Shown: positions 1 through 6,715 of the stretch, piece by piece
How positions within the stretch are numbered: position 1 is the first letter of the stretch
Layout of the letters: every line of letters starts with the position of its first letter
From: Dehalococcoidia bacterium
GTDB taxonomy: Bacteria; Chloroflexota; Dehalococcoidia; Lucifugimonadales; Lucifugimonadaceae
Direction of reading: 5' to 3'
Assembly (NCBI GenBank): GCA_028278465.1
Contig: JANQEF010000059.1
Coordinates: forward strand, 1-9,857
DNA length: 9,857 nucleotides
Program-made: the position numbers and the translations under genes
Notes under the pieces: model-generated
The model's database searches: none
The model's input: only the letters and a program-made list of their open reading frames with translations
What the model was told of the DNA's origin: nothing

Positions 1-1
1 A

Positions 2-988
2 GAGTTCGAGATACCGCGCGCAGTCCTTGTCGGCGACACCACTGACAACGAACTCGTGCGCGCCCAGACGATCCTCAGGAACGAGGGCGTCAACCCCGAA
101 GTGGTGATGGAGTTCACGGTCGGCGGCGACGGCATGTTCTGCGGGATCGTCGAGGCGAGGACGCTGCTATCCCGCATCCTTCCCGAGACCGGCCGCGAGG
201 TCTGGGCGCTGGAAGAGGGCGCCGAAGTGTCGCGCGGCGAGGTGGCGCTGCGGATTCGGGCGCCGTACGCGTCGTTCGGGCTGTACGAGACCGCCGTGTG
301 CGGGATGCTCGCCTCCTCGACGGGCTGGGCCACTGCGGCCAAGGAGTGCGTAGACGCTGCGCAGGGAATTCCGGTTATCTCATACGGAGCGCGGCATGTT
401 CACCCTTCGGTAGTGGGCGTGATGGACTACTCGGCCGTTGTCGGCAAGTGCGTCGCCAACTCGTCGCTAATCGGGTCGCGCCTGACAGGTCTCACGCCGT
501 CTGGGACGATGCCACACGCGCTGGTGCTGCTTATCGGCGACACGGTCAGGACGGTCCTCGCTTTCGACCGGCACATGCCGCCGGAGGTGCCGCGCGTGGC
601 GCTGGTGGACACGTTCAAGGACGAGGCGGAGGACGCGATGGCGGTGGCGAAGGCGCTGCGAGAGAGGCTGCGGGGCATCAGGCTCGACACTCCGTCGCAG
701 CGTGGCGGTGTTACGCCTGCGCTGGTGCACGAGGTTCGTGCGAGACTGGACCAGGCCGGCTACAACCATGTCGATATATATGTGAGCGGCGGCATCACGC
801 CTGAGCGGATCGACGAGTTCGTGTCTGCCGAGGCGCCTGTGAGCGTGTTCGCTGTCGGCTACTACATCTCCAGCGCACGCCCGGTACCGTTCACCGCTGA
901 TCTGAAGGAGATCGAGGGCCGACCGGTGGCGAAGCGGGGCAGGATTCCAGGGATCACGGTGAACCCGAGGCTGGCCCGGATACTGTAG
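2..988 (+). CDS. Nicotinate phosphoribosyltransferase, 5'-truncated by the window edge
   Basis: Makes nicotinate mononucleotide from nicotinate and PRPP, coupled to ATP hydrolysis in most family members (Preiss-Handler NAD salvage, cytoplasmic). The frame is open from base 2, so the true start lies upstream; 328 residues are visible and the stop is TAG at 986-988. Family motifs seen in order: a GDTTDNE segment near the left edge, SYGARHVHP from 380 (phosphate/nicotinate-site type motif), GTMPHAL from 503 (family hallmark; its His is the expected phosphorylated residue), DTFKDEAED from 608, LDTPSQRGG ending near 709, and SGGITPE from 785 (PRPP phosphate-binding end of the barrel). The C-terminal part matches the short archaeal/Chloroflexota-like form. 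It converges on tilS with a 28-base gap. An internal GTG at 56 is an artefact of truncation, not a start. A related quinolinate or nicotinamide enzyme is less likely because of GTMPHAL. Confidence 0.93.
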   Translation, partial: EFEIPRAVLVGDTTDNELVRAQTILRNEGVNPEVVMEFTVGGDGMFCGIVEARTLLSRILPETGREVWALEEGAEVSRGEVALRIRAPYASFGLYETAVCGMLASSTGWATAAKECVDAAQGIPVISYGARHVHPSVVGVMDYSAVVGKCVANSSLIGSRLTGLTPSGTMPHALVLLIGDTVRTVLAFDRHMPPEVPRVALVDTFKDEAEDAMAVAKALRERLRGIRLDTPSQRGGVTPALVHEVRARLDQAGYNHVDIYVSGGITPERIDEFVSAEAPVSVFAVGYYISSARPVPFTADLKEIEGRPVAKRGRIPGITVNPRLARIL

Positions 989-1028
989 GGCTGCGGAGGC
1001 CGGGTCGGGCGAAGCGCTAATCCGGTCC
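973..1028. terminator. Weak inverted repeat across the convergent stop codons
   Basis: CCGGAT at 976-981 is complementary to ATCCGG at 1020-1025, extendable by two pairs after one mismatch (973-974 with 1027-1028). The arms lie inside the ends of the two convergent genes and enclose both stop codons. No U-tract follows on either strand and the loop is long (38 bases), so a terminator role is only a guess from position. Confidence 0.18.
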
Positions 1029-2477
1029 TTCGTATTGCAACAGCACCGCTTCGTTTGCGCCCTCCGGGACCTTCGCCCAGTCGGCGATCTCCTCTCCCAC
1101 GACCCAGCAGATCCCACGCTCGGTGAGTAGCAACGGCACGCGATCACGCCACCTTGCAGGGATGTGCCTGTTAACCATGAAGTCCTGCAACTTCATCTCC
1201 GTTTCCATGCCAAGAGCGTGAAACCGGTCGCCGTTGCGGCGGGCTCTCACCTCGAACCGTTGTTCGCTGATCACTTCGGGGTTCACGATCGCCTGCCAGC
1301 GGTTGAGCGACGCCGGTTCAGGGGCAGGCCAGACGATTCGAGCCGAGATGCTTGCGCCGTCGTCGAACTGCAGCGTTTTCAGAATATGCAGGACGTGGTT
1401 GCCCACTTCGATCGGGTAAGGACATGCCAGATCGGAGTCTCCGATCAAGATTCGCACGACGTCGTGCTCGATCACAAGGCGTGCGCTGTTCGGCAGATCG
1501 ATGCTCCCCGAGTCGATGCTGCTCACGGCATCAGAGGCCGCGGTCAACGAGACCATGTCGAGGTCGCGGAGCGAGCCACTGGCCTGTCGATAAGCGGCGG
1601 CTAGCACATGTGTCCTGAGCGCGGGCGCCATCTCACGCAACGCCCGCCTGAAGATTCCACCTGATTCATCTGCGGTCGCGTCCGCCAGCGCTTCTCGCGC
1701 CATGTCGTCGATCAGCCTAATGTCGTCGGTAGCGACAGTCGCCATGCGGGCGATGGCCTCGACGACCTCGGGGTTGATCTGCCGGAGCTCAGGGATCACG
1801 CGATACCGCACGCGGTTCCGTGCGAAGGCGAGGTCCAGGTTTGAATCATCCTGCTGAGGCACAACATCGGACAGTTCACAGAACTCCTCGGTATCGGTGC
1901 GACGTAGCGCCAGCATCGGGCGGATGATGCGCAGCGGTCCGTCTTCAATCACAAGATCAGCACGTTCGGTCGACCACGCCATTCCCGACAGGCCGCGCAG
2001 TCCGGCGCCCCGTGTGATTGCCAGCAGCACCGTCTCCGCCTGATCATCCATCGTATGACCGGTCGTTACAGCTGTTGAGTCGCGCTTCGTCGCAGTCTCG
2101 GCAAGGAAGCGATACCGCATATCCCGTGCCGCGGCCTCCAGCGACTCTCCTGTCTCCTTGGACCGGGCCTTTACGTCACCGCTGCCGACAGAGAGTCCGA
2201 CTCCCAGGCGCTCACACAGATCGCGGCAGAACTGCTCGTCTTCGCTCGAACTCTCGCCCCTGAGCATATGGTTGAAGTGCGCCGCGTGTATCTCAAGCGA
2301 CATCTCCGGGTCGGAAGCGATTTCATGAAGGCCGAGCAGTAGCGACGTGGAGTCGGCGCCTCCGGAGATGGCGACTAGCAGACTCGCCTCGCCCGTCAGC
2401 CCGCAACGCTGGAAGCCGTCTTTCAACTCGGCGAGGAACCGCTGCCGCCGACGCTCAGCCGGGCTCTGCCTCGGCAA
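1017..2477 (-). CDS. tilS: tRNA(Ile)-lysidine synthase TilS
   Basis: Converts C34 of the CAU-anticodon tRNA-Ile to lysidine using ATP and lysine, so that it reads AUA; cytoplasmic and normally essential. About 486 residues. The N-terminal PP-loop ATPase has SGGADS at residues 38-43, an AAHFNHMLRG strand-loop near 65-74, and GHTMDDQAET at 140-149. The central part has RNRVRYRVIPEL near 220-231, typical of the family. The C-terminal TilS domain has R-NGDRFHALGM followed by KLQDFMVNRHIPARWRD and a WVVGEEIADW strand. The frame stays open to 2726, but that part overlaps the corC gene and looks nothing like TilS. I therefore start at TTG 2477, one base after the corC TAA (2479-2481), giving a normal 37 residues before the P-loop. 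No strong Shine-Dalgarno is visible, so translation is probably coupled to corC. Length and motifs are complete. Confidence 0.95.
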   Translation of the reverse strand: MPRQSPAERRRQRFLAELKDGFQRCGLTGEASLLVAISGGADSTSLLLGLHEIASDPEMSLEIHAAHFNHMLRGESSSEDEQFCRDLCERLGVGLSVGSGDVKARSKETGESLEAAARDMRYRFLAETATKRDSTAVTTGHTMDDQAETVLLAITRGAGLRGLSGMAWSTERADLVIEDGPLRIIRPMLALRRTDTEEFCELSDVVPQQDDSNLDLAFARNRVRYRVIPELRQINPEVVEAIARMATVATDDIRLIDDMAREALADATADESGGIFRRALREMAPALRTHVLAAAYRQASGSLRDLDMVSLTAASDAVSSIDSGSIDLPNSARLVIEHDVVRILIGDSDLACPYPIEVGNHVLHILKTLQFDDGASISARIVWPAPEPASLNRWQAIVNPEVISEQRFEVRARRNGDRFHALGMETEMKLQDFMVNRHIPARWRDRVPLLLTERGICWVVGEEIADWAKVPEGANEAVLLQYEGPD

Positions 2478-2478
2478 C

Positions 2479-3780
2479 TTAGCGGGACCCGGTGGCCGCA
2501 GGCACCTGCCCAACCGCGGCCGGCATCTTGCGGATGCGGATGGAGGAGATGCGGTTGTTCTGCATCTCGGACACCTGCAGCCGTAGGCTCCCGTACCGGA
2601 TTCGGCTGCCCTCGCGCGGGATGCTCTGCGCCTGCTCCAGGAAGAAACCGGCCAGCGTCTCGTACTCGCCCTCCGGGATCTCCATCTGTAGCTCGTTGTT
2701 CGCCTCTTCCACCGGCATTCCGCCATCGACCACGAACGTGTTTTCGTTCACCTCGATGAAGCGGCGTGGTGGCCGCGACCCTTCCTCACCGGTCCGGCCC
2801 ACGATCTGCTCAACAACCCTTGTCAGCGTGATCAGCCCGGCGATGCCGCCGAACTCGTCCACGGCCAGCGCGATCTTGTCTCCCGACTCCTGCATCATCT
2901 CGAAAAGGTCGTCCAGCCGCTTGGTCTCAGGCACGAACATCGCCGGCCGCATCAGGCGTGTCACCGGCTGCGAAGGGTCGAGACGGTTTTCAGCCTGCGA
3001 GACCATCACGTCCTTGACAGACAGGATGCCGACCACGTCGTCGTGCTCATCGTCGTAGACCGGGAATCGCGTGTGCGGCCGGTCGCGGTAGGTCGACAGG
3101 AACTCGCTGAAGGTCGTGTCAGCGCTGATCCACACAATCTCCGGTCGCGGCGTCATGACATCACGCACCTCGAGCTCGCCGAACTTGAAGATGTTGTCGA
3201 GCATCGTGCCCTGGCTCTCTTCCACCGTTCCCGCTTCCTCACCCTGGTCGATCAGTAGGCGAAGCTCGGCGGATGTCACGGCGGGCGTTGCCAGCGCTTC
3301 GCGCCCTCCCGCGAGCCGAACGATTGCGCGCGGCGGCAGAGTGAACGCCCAGACCAGCGGCGTCGAGACCCGCATCAGGAAGAGGATGACGCGGGCGGTG
3401 TTGAGCGCCCAGCGTTCGGCGATCAGCGCTGCGACCGATTTCGGCGTCAGCTCTCCGACCACGACAACCAGGATGGTGGCGATGATGGTGGCGACGATGG
3501 TCGAGATGGCGCTAGGCTCGCCGCCGCCAATGGTGGCGATGGCGAGGCTGGTGCCTACCGAGGCGACCATGATGTTGAAGATGTTGCCGACGAGGAGGAT
3601 GGTTCCGAAGAACCTCTCGTTGTCGCCGAGGACCTTCAGGACGGCGTCGGCCCGCTGATCGCCCTCTTCAGCGAGGCGGCTGATGCGGAAGCGCCGGGAG
3701 CCGAGCAGGGCGACTTCGGTCGCGCTGATGAACGCGCTCCCGAGGAGCCCGAAGACGATGATGATGATGGAGAGCCACAT
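2479..3780 (-). CDS. CorC/HlyC-family membrane protein (DUF21, CBS pair, CorC_HlyC domain)
   Basis: CNNM/CorC-like integral membrane protein; relatives are linked to Mg2+/Co2+ efflux or are annotated as haemolysin-like, so the exact substrate here is unknown. 433 residues from ATG at 3780. Domains: DUF21 transmembrane domain at about 1-160, with hydrophobic segments near 3-24, 57-82, 90-109 and 129-150, an SATEVALL motif at 19-26 and the conserved GELTPK at 109-114; a CBS pair at about 205-330, with DVMTPRPE at 207-214 and VDEFGGIAGLIT at 307-318; and a CorC_HlyC (transporter-associated) domain at about 340-419. The CBS pair is expected to bind Mg-ATP in homologues. A short polar tail ends the protein. 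tilS follows with one base between them, so they are probably cotranscribed; recA lies 307 bases upstream on the same strand. The start has only a weak purine-rich stretch ahead of it. Confidence 0.94.
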   Translation of the reverse strand: MWLSIIIIVFGLLGSAFISATEVALLGSRRFRISRLAEEGDQRADAVLKVLGDNERFFGTILLVGNIFNIMVASVGTSLAIATIGGGEPSAISTIVATIIATILVVVVGELTPKSVAALIAERWALNTARVILFLMRVSTPLVWAFTLPPRAIVRLAGGREALATPAVTSAELRLLIDQGEEAGTVEESQGTMLDNIFKFGELEVRDVMTPRPEIVWISADTTFSEFLSTYRDRPHTRFPVYDDEHDDVVGILSVKDVMVSQAENRLDPSQPVTRLMRPAMFVPETKRLDDLFEMMQESGDKIALAVDEFGGIAGLITLTRVVEQIVGRTGEEGSRPPRRFIEVNENTFVVDGGMPVEEANNELQMEIPEGEYETLAGFFLEQAQSIPREGSRIRYGSLRLQVSEMQNNRISSIRIRKMPAAVGQVPAATGSR

Positions 3781-3844
3781 TGCGGTCGACGATGCTCTTC
3801 ACGACCGGCCCTGACGTCGCAGGTCCGCTCAGACGAAGAGATCC

Positions 3845-3862
3845 GTCATATACATATTAACC
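3845..3862 (-). promoter_or_regulatory. AT-rich patch, possible corC-tilS promoter region
   Basis: On the minus strand this reads GTTAATATGTATATGAC, the only AT-rich run in an otherwise GC-rich gap and 65-82 bases ahead of the corC ATG. It contains TAATAT and TATATG as -10-like hexamers. No convincing -35 is placed 16-18 bases upstream. The location suggests that corC-tilS has its own promoter rather than depending on recA. Confidence 0.35.
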
Positions 3863-4067
3863 GGCACTGAGGTTCCCGCATGCGGGCGCGACGCCAGGGC
3901 GGTGGCTGGTCATCGAAGGAAATTACCGGGTACCGGATGCGATCTGATCGAGATCTCACAGGCCGTGACCACACGGCAGGCAATCAGCCAACTCTCTCAG
4001 GAGCCCGTTGCTCGGCCTTGCCCGCATCGAAGACGCATCGGCCACGTCCGGCGAGCGATCTATCCGC

Positions 4068-4085
4068 GGCCGTCCGCCAACGGCC
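4068..4085 (-). terminator. Hairpin directly after the recA stop
   Basis: GGCCGT (4068-4073) and ACGGCC (4080-4085) form a perfect 6-bp stem with a 6-base loop, starting two bases beyond the recA stop codon (4088-4090). There is no U-run on the minus strand after it, so it is not a standard intrinsic terminator. It may protect the 3' end or give partial termination. Confidence 0.35.
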
Positions 4086-4087
4086 AC

Positions 4088-5173
4088 CTAATCCCCGCTG
4101 CGGTCCTCGACAGACGCTACTTCCTGCATCTGTTCCGCGTCCATCTGGCCGCTCTCGACCCTGATCTGCTGCTCTAGCTGGTCCCGGAGATCGGTGTTCT
4201 CCCGCAGGAACGTCCGCGCAGCCTCACGGCCCTGGCCGAGCCGGGTTTCGCCGTAAGAGAAGAACGAGCCGTTCTTCTTCAGGATGCCCATCTCGACGCC
4301 GAGGTCCAGCAGCGCGCCCTCCTTGCTGATCCCCTCCTTGAAGAGGATCTCCAGCTCCGTCTTGCGGAACGGCGGCGCCACCTTGTTCTTCACGATCCTG
4401 GCGCGTACGCGGTTGCCGATGATGTCCTGCCCGACCTTGATCGACTCAGACCTTCGCAGGTCGATCCTCACCGAGCTGTAGAACTTCAGCGCACGTCCGC
4501 CCGGCGTCACTTCGGGACTGCCGAAGATCACTCCAACCTTCTCACGCAGCTGGTTGATGAAGAGCGCCACGGTCTGAGTCTTGTGGATGGTGCCTGTGAG
4601 CTTGCGCAGCGCCTGCGACATCAGCCGCGCCTGCAGCCCGACGTGCGTGTCACCCATCTCGCCTTCGAGCTCAGACATCGGCACAAGAGCCGCCACGCTG
4701 TCCACCACCACGATGTCGAGCGCGCCGCTGCGCACCAGGTAGTCGGTGATCTCGAGCGCCTGCTCGGCCGAGTCGGGCTGCGAGATCAGCAGCTTCTCGA
4801 CATCAACGCCGATCGCACGTGCATAGGTCGGATCGAGCGCGTGCTCGACATCGATGTATGCGGCGCTGCCGCCGAGGCGCTGCGCCTCAGCGATGACCGA
4901 AAGAGCGAGCGTCGACTTGCCGGCCGACTCTGCGCCGAACACCTCGACGATCCTGCCGCGCGGCAGCCCGCCGATCCCCAGCGCCAGGTCGAGCGATATC
5001 GAGCCGGTCGGAACGGCGCCGATGTTCCTGTCCGTGGTGCTCTCGCTCATACGCATGATCGCACCGCGGCCGAACTGTTTCTCTATCTGGGCAAGCGCCA
5101 GCTCGAGCGACTTGTCTTTCTCGCTGGCTGCGCCGTTTGCTTTCACTGCTACCGATCCATTCTGGGATGCCAA
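4088..5173 (-). CDS. recA: Recombinase A
   Basis: DNA strand-exchange ATPase of homologous recombination and coprotease for LexA; cytoplasmic. 361 residues, normal length. From the chosen start: N-terminal helix to about residue 40, Walker A GAESAGKS at 80-87, Walker B in LDIVVVDSVAAL, loop L1 in EGEMGDTHVGLQARLMSQ, FINQLREKVGVIFGSPEVTPGG covering the ATP-sensing Gln and loop L2, then KFYSSVRIDLRR and an intact C-terminal domain ending in an acidic tail. The P-loop differs from the Escherichia coli form GPESSGKT. Start: TTG at 5173 has GGAGAG eight bases ahead, which the GTG at 5194 (same frame) would place inside the gene; I favour TTG. The gene is divergent from a winged-helix regulator, with 380 bases between them holding operator-like dyads. 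No recX follows. Confidence 0.97.
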   Translation of the reverse strand: MASQNGSVAVKANGAASEKDKSLELALAQIEKQFGRGAIMRMSESTTDRNIGAVPTGSISLDLALGIGGLPRGRIVEVFGAESAGKSTLALSVIAEAQRLGGSAAYIDVEHALDPTYARAIGVDVEKLLISQPDSAEQALEITDYLVRSGALDIVVVDSVAALVPMSELEGEMGDTHVGLQARLMSQALRKLTGTIHKTQTVALFINQLREKVGVIFGSPEVTPGGRALKFYSSVRIDLRRSESIKVGQDIIGNRVRARIVKNKVAPPFRKTELEILFKEGISKEGALLDLGVEMGILKKNGSFFSYGETRLGQGREAARTFLRENTDLRDQLEQQIRVESGQMDAEQMQEVASVEDRSGD

Positions 5174-5181
5174 GACCGTAA

Positions 5182-5187
5182 CTCTCC
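5182..5187 (-). promoter_or_regulatory. recA ribosome binding site
   Basis: GGAGAG on the minus strand, eight bases before TTG 5173. It decides the start of recA in favour of TTG over the in-frame GTG at 5194, which has no better site ahead of it than a second GGAGAG at about 5194-5201, immediately adjoining and too close. Confidence 0.6.
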
Positions 5188-5199
5188 AGTCCACTCTCC

Positions 5200-5215
5200 G
5201 TTTTACATGCGAAAC
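5200..5215. promoter_or_regulatory. Operator-like dyad just upstream of recA
   Basis: GTTTTACATGCGAAAC has the symmetric form GTTTnnCATGnnAAAC (12 of 16 positions symmetric). It lies 27-42 bases ahead of the recA start codon and 26-41 bases downstream of a minus-strand TTGACA (5241-5246), a usual place for a repressor site near the transcription start. It shares ACATGCG with the dyad at 5321-5334. It does not fit the classic GAAC-n4-GTTC SOS box. Confidence 0.3.
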
Positions 5216-5320
5216 AGGTCGGTCCGCAAACGGAGATGCCTGTCAAAACCAACGTGTCGGCGCCGCGGCCACAACAGCAGTCACATCTACGAGCACACGA
5301 ATGCCGGGCCAGCCGAGACT

Positions 5321-5334
5321 AGCACATGCGTTCT
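5321..5334. promoter_or_regulatory. SOS-box-like dyad in the recA upstream region
   Basis: On the minus strand AGAACGCATGTGCT, symmetric as AGnACnnnnGTnCT. Compared with the Bacillus-type LexA box CGAACRNRYGTTYC it keeps GAAC, the RNRY centre and GT-C, with mismatches at the outer bases and one inner T. It lies about 150 bases ahead of recA. LexA control of recA is the general rule in bacteria, but the box used in this lineage is not known to me, so the match is suggestive only. Confidence 0.33.
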
Positions 5335-5553
5335 AATGACTCAAGCGGCGTGTCATAGACGGTTGATGAGGCGTTCGAAGTGGGATTGAGGGCCGAATCT
5401 AGCCTGTTCCCAGAGTCACAGGGCAACGGGACTGTAAGAGCCGCGAACCATGCTCGCAGCAAAGTTGGGGAAACTCCGGGGCATGTTGGACCTCTTCGCG
5501 TCGGCCTTGACAGCTACTCAAATATGCGAAAAGGTCGCCACGTGTCTGGAAAC

Positions 5554-5883
5554 ATGACTGCGTCGGTATCGATTCCCTTGTCAGCCACCTCTCAAAGCTG
5601 GACTTTCCTGACAAACCACTCTCACGTGCTGCTGGTGATCTGGCGTCAGCCAGATGTGCGTGTAAGGGATATAGCGCTTCTGGTCGGGATCACCGAACGC
5701 GCCGTCATGCGGATACTCCGAGAACTTGAGGAGGCCGGGTTCATCAGCATCTCCAAGTCCGGCAGGGAGAACCGGTACGAGGTGGTGCCGGACCTGCCGC
5801 TCAGGCACCCGCTGGAGAGGGACTACACGGTGGGCGAGCTGCTGGAGACTCTTTCGAGAAAAGAGACTGCGGTCTCCGTTTAG
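5554..5883 (+). CDS. Small winged-helix DNA-binding regulator (MarR/ArsR-like)
   Basis: Probable transcriptional regulator of 109 residues consisting of little beyond one winged helix-turn-helix domain. The visible order is SWTFLTNHSHVLLVIWR (first helix), then VRVRDIALLVGITERAVMRILRELEEAGFI (helix-turn-helix with recognition helix), then ISKSGRENRYEVVPD (the beta wing), then LPLRHPLERDYTVGELLETL, a short C-terminal helix. I recognise this layout from a widespread family of stand-alone helix-turn-helix proteins in Actinobacteria and Chloroflexota whose targets are unknown. The chosen ATG at 5554 fits the family's usual N-terminus; ATG 5524 would add ten residues and the frame is open further to 5380, all without a clear ribosome site (only GGA ahead of 5554). 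No sensor domain or metal-binding cysteines are seen. It is divergent from recA; its ligand and regulon cannot be told from the sequence. Confidence 0.8.
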   Translation: MTASVSIPLSATSQSWTFLTNHSHVLLVIWRQPDVRVRDIALLVGITERAVMRILRELEEAGFISISKSGRENRYEVVPDLPLRHPLERDYTVGELLETLSRKETAVSV

Positions 5884-6223
5884 CCTGGCGGCGCTGATGA
5901 ACGCCGTGTCTCGATTCGACCTTGTTTCAGGATGCAGGCGGACTGCCATGTCCAGGATCTCGCCCGAGTTATTAGGCCTCGACACCGGCGCACGACTTCT
6001 TTCTGCCCGCCGGTGGCCGGGGATTGGCGCCGGCGATGCCTGTAGCTCGTCCCTGTAGTCTTTCGCGCCGCCGATGCTGGATTTCGCGGCGCTCACGGCC
6101 CCGCCTTGACAGGTACGGTTGGTCTGAATCATTGATGGCAGGACGTCAGCAGGGCGCGAGCCGGACCTGCTTCAGGATCAAGATGTCACCGGCCTTTAGT
6201 CGACTGGCACAGAGGGAGCAAAG
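5884..6223. other. 340-base gap with no convincing gene
   Basis: Plus-strand frames are open here (for example from 6024 to 6320), but they overlap the next gene and show no family features. The gap has a small stem CGGCG/CGCCG at 5889-5906 just after the regulator's stop, a second stem CGCCGG/CCGGCG at 6008-6035, and a TTGACA at 6106-6111 that could be the -35 of the following gene (the 17-base-spaced hexamer TCATTG is a poor -10). Nothing else is recognised. Confidence 0.45.
6213..6218 (+). promoter_or_regulatory. Ribosome binding site of the 109-residue protein
   Basis: AGGGAG five bases ahead of ATG 6224. It supports this start and argues that the short frame is a real gene, as the neighbouring open frames have no such site. 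Confidence 0.6.
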
Positions 6224-6553
6224 ATGCTTTTCATGGTCGAGGCCACGCACAGGCCTGAGACATGTATCGCGGCCAGGGGCAGCGCCGCCAGGGCTGACGC
6301 CGATCAGCTGGCCGAACTGATGGACCCGTCTTTCCGTGGCCAGTCAAGGGTCATTAGCAGCTGGGCTTATCCGATTGGACACCGGCTGTGGTTCGTGGTC
6401 GAATCACCAGATGCTCATTCAGTCGCCGAGCTTTTTCGAGCGGCCGGCGTGCACGGTTGGAACACCATCGGTATCCACCCGATTCTGGACAACCAGGAGT
6501 TCAAGCGGACAGTGCTGGATGGCATCACCCGAAGCGCTGAAGAAGCCGGTTGA
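6224..6553 (+). CDS. Conserved small protein of unknown function, probable ferredoxin-like fold
   Basis: 109 residues from ATG with a good AGGGAG site; stop TGA at 6551-6553. It begins MLFMVEATHRPETC, a start I associate with small stand-alone alpha/beta proteins of the DUF3303/DUF4242 type (dimeric alpha-beta barrel, roughly 90-110 residues). The rest fits a ferredoxin-like pattern: strand 1-8, helix near 22-33 (ADADQLAELM), strand VISSWAYPIGHRLWFVVE at about 43-60, helix HSVAELFRAA near 64-73, strand WNTIGIHPI near 78-86 and a terminal helix. One Cys (residue 14) and several His are present but no known catalytic set. No signal peptide or membrane segment. It appears to stand alone. The family link is from memory of sequence style and is moderate; the biochemical role is unknown. 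Confidence 0.7.
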   Translation: MLFMVEATHRPETCIAARGSAARADADQLAELMDPSFRGQSRVISSWAYPIGHRLWFVVESPDAHSVAELFRAAGVHGWNTIGIHPILDNQEFKRTVLDGITRSAEEAG

Positions 6554-6588
6554 GGTCCGTCGATTAACCCAACCCGGCCTTCGAAACG

Positions 6589-6602
6589 CAATCGGGCGAT
6601 TG
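6589..6602. promoter_or_regulatory. 14-bp dyad after the small gene
   Basis: CAATCGGGCGATTG: CAATCG and CGATTG are exact inverted copies separated by GG. It lies 36 bases past the stop of the 109-residue protein. There is no T-run after it, so an operator-type site or a small mRNA-end hairpin is more likely than an intrinsic terminator. Confidence 0.3.
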
Positions 6603-6715
6603 TGAACAACCTGTGTCCGCTCAACAGTGGTCGTACAGGCGGCGCATGAATTTTTCGTTACGTACTGTGTATGCAGTTTCGCTGAAACTCCTCCGAATTT
6701 CCCCAGCGTTACTTC

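Larger units (their letters stand above)
3781..4087. other. 307-base gap between recA and corC, no gene seen
   Basis: Nothing that looks like a protein gene. In many bacteria recX lies directly after recA, but this gap is too short for a usual RecX and the minus-strand frames are broken by stops. The plus-strand frames open here (about 90 codons each) are rich in Arg/Pro/Ser and lack a family signature. The gap contains a hairpin next to the recA stop and an AT-rich patch ahead of corC, both listed separately. Confidence 0.6.
5174..5553. other. Divergent intergenic region between recA and the winged-helix gene
   Basis: 380 bases without a convincing gene. It holds the two dyads described separately, a minus-strand TTGACA at 5241-5246 (-35-like for recA, no clear -10 at 17 bases) and a plus-strand TTGACA at 5507-5512 (-35-like for the winged-helix gene, again no good -10). 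The plus-strand frame of the winged-helix gene stays open back to 5380, but that part has no family resemblance and is best read as leader. Confidence 0.5.

Noticed and set aside
467..1147. Open frame of 226 codons on the minus strand across the nicotinate phosphoribosyltransferase and the end of tilS
   Set aside because: Arg/His-rich composition typical of antisense reading of GC-rich genes; it overlaps two well-supported genes.
2478..2726. N-terminal extension of tilS into corC
   Set aside because: The extension is Arg/Ser-rich, has no TilS resemblance and would overlap corC by about 250 bases; a start at TTG 2477 gives the usual TilS N-terminus.
3781..4087. A recX gene or remnant downstream of recA
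   Set aside because: The gap is too short for RecX and the minus-strand frames are broken by stops, with no RecX-like helical repeats.
3880..4177. Plus-strand frames of about 90 codons between corC and recA
   Set aside because: Arg/Pro-rich with no family likeness, and running into the 3' end of recA on the other strand.
4583..5389. Open frame of 268 codons on the plus strand antisense to recA
   Set aside because: No family features and Arg/His/Ala-rich; recA on the other strand is certain.
5411..5490. Riboswitch-like strings (CACAGGGCAA, CGCAGCAAAG, GGGACTGTAAG) suggesting a c-di-GMP-I or cobalamin element
   Set aside because: The fragments resemble pieces of both classes, but the paired stems and the required order of conserved boxes are missing; no B12-box-like sequence and no tetraloop receptor pair can be placed.
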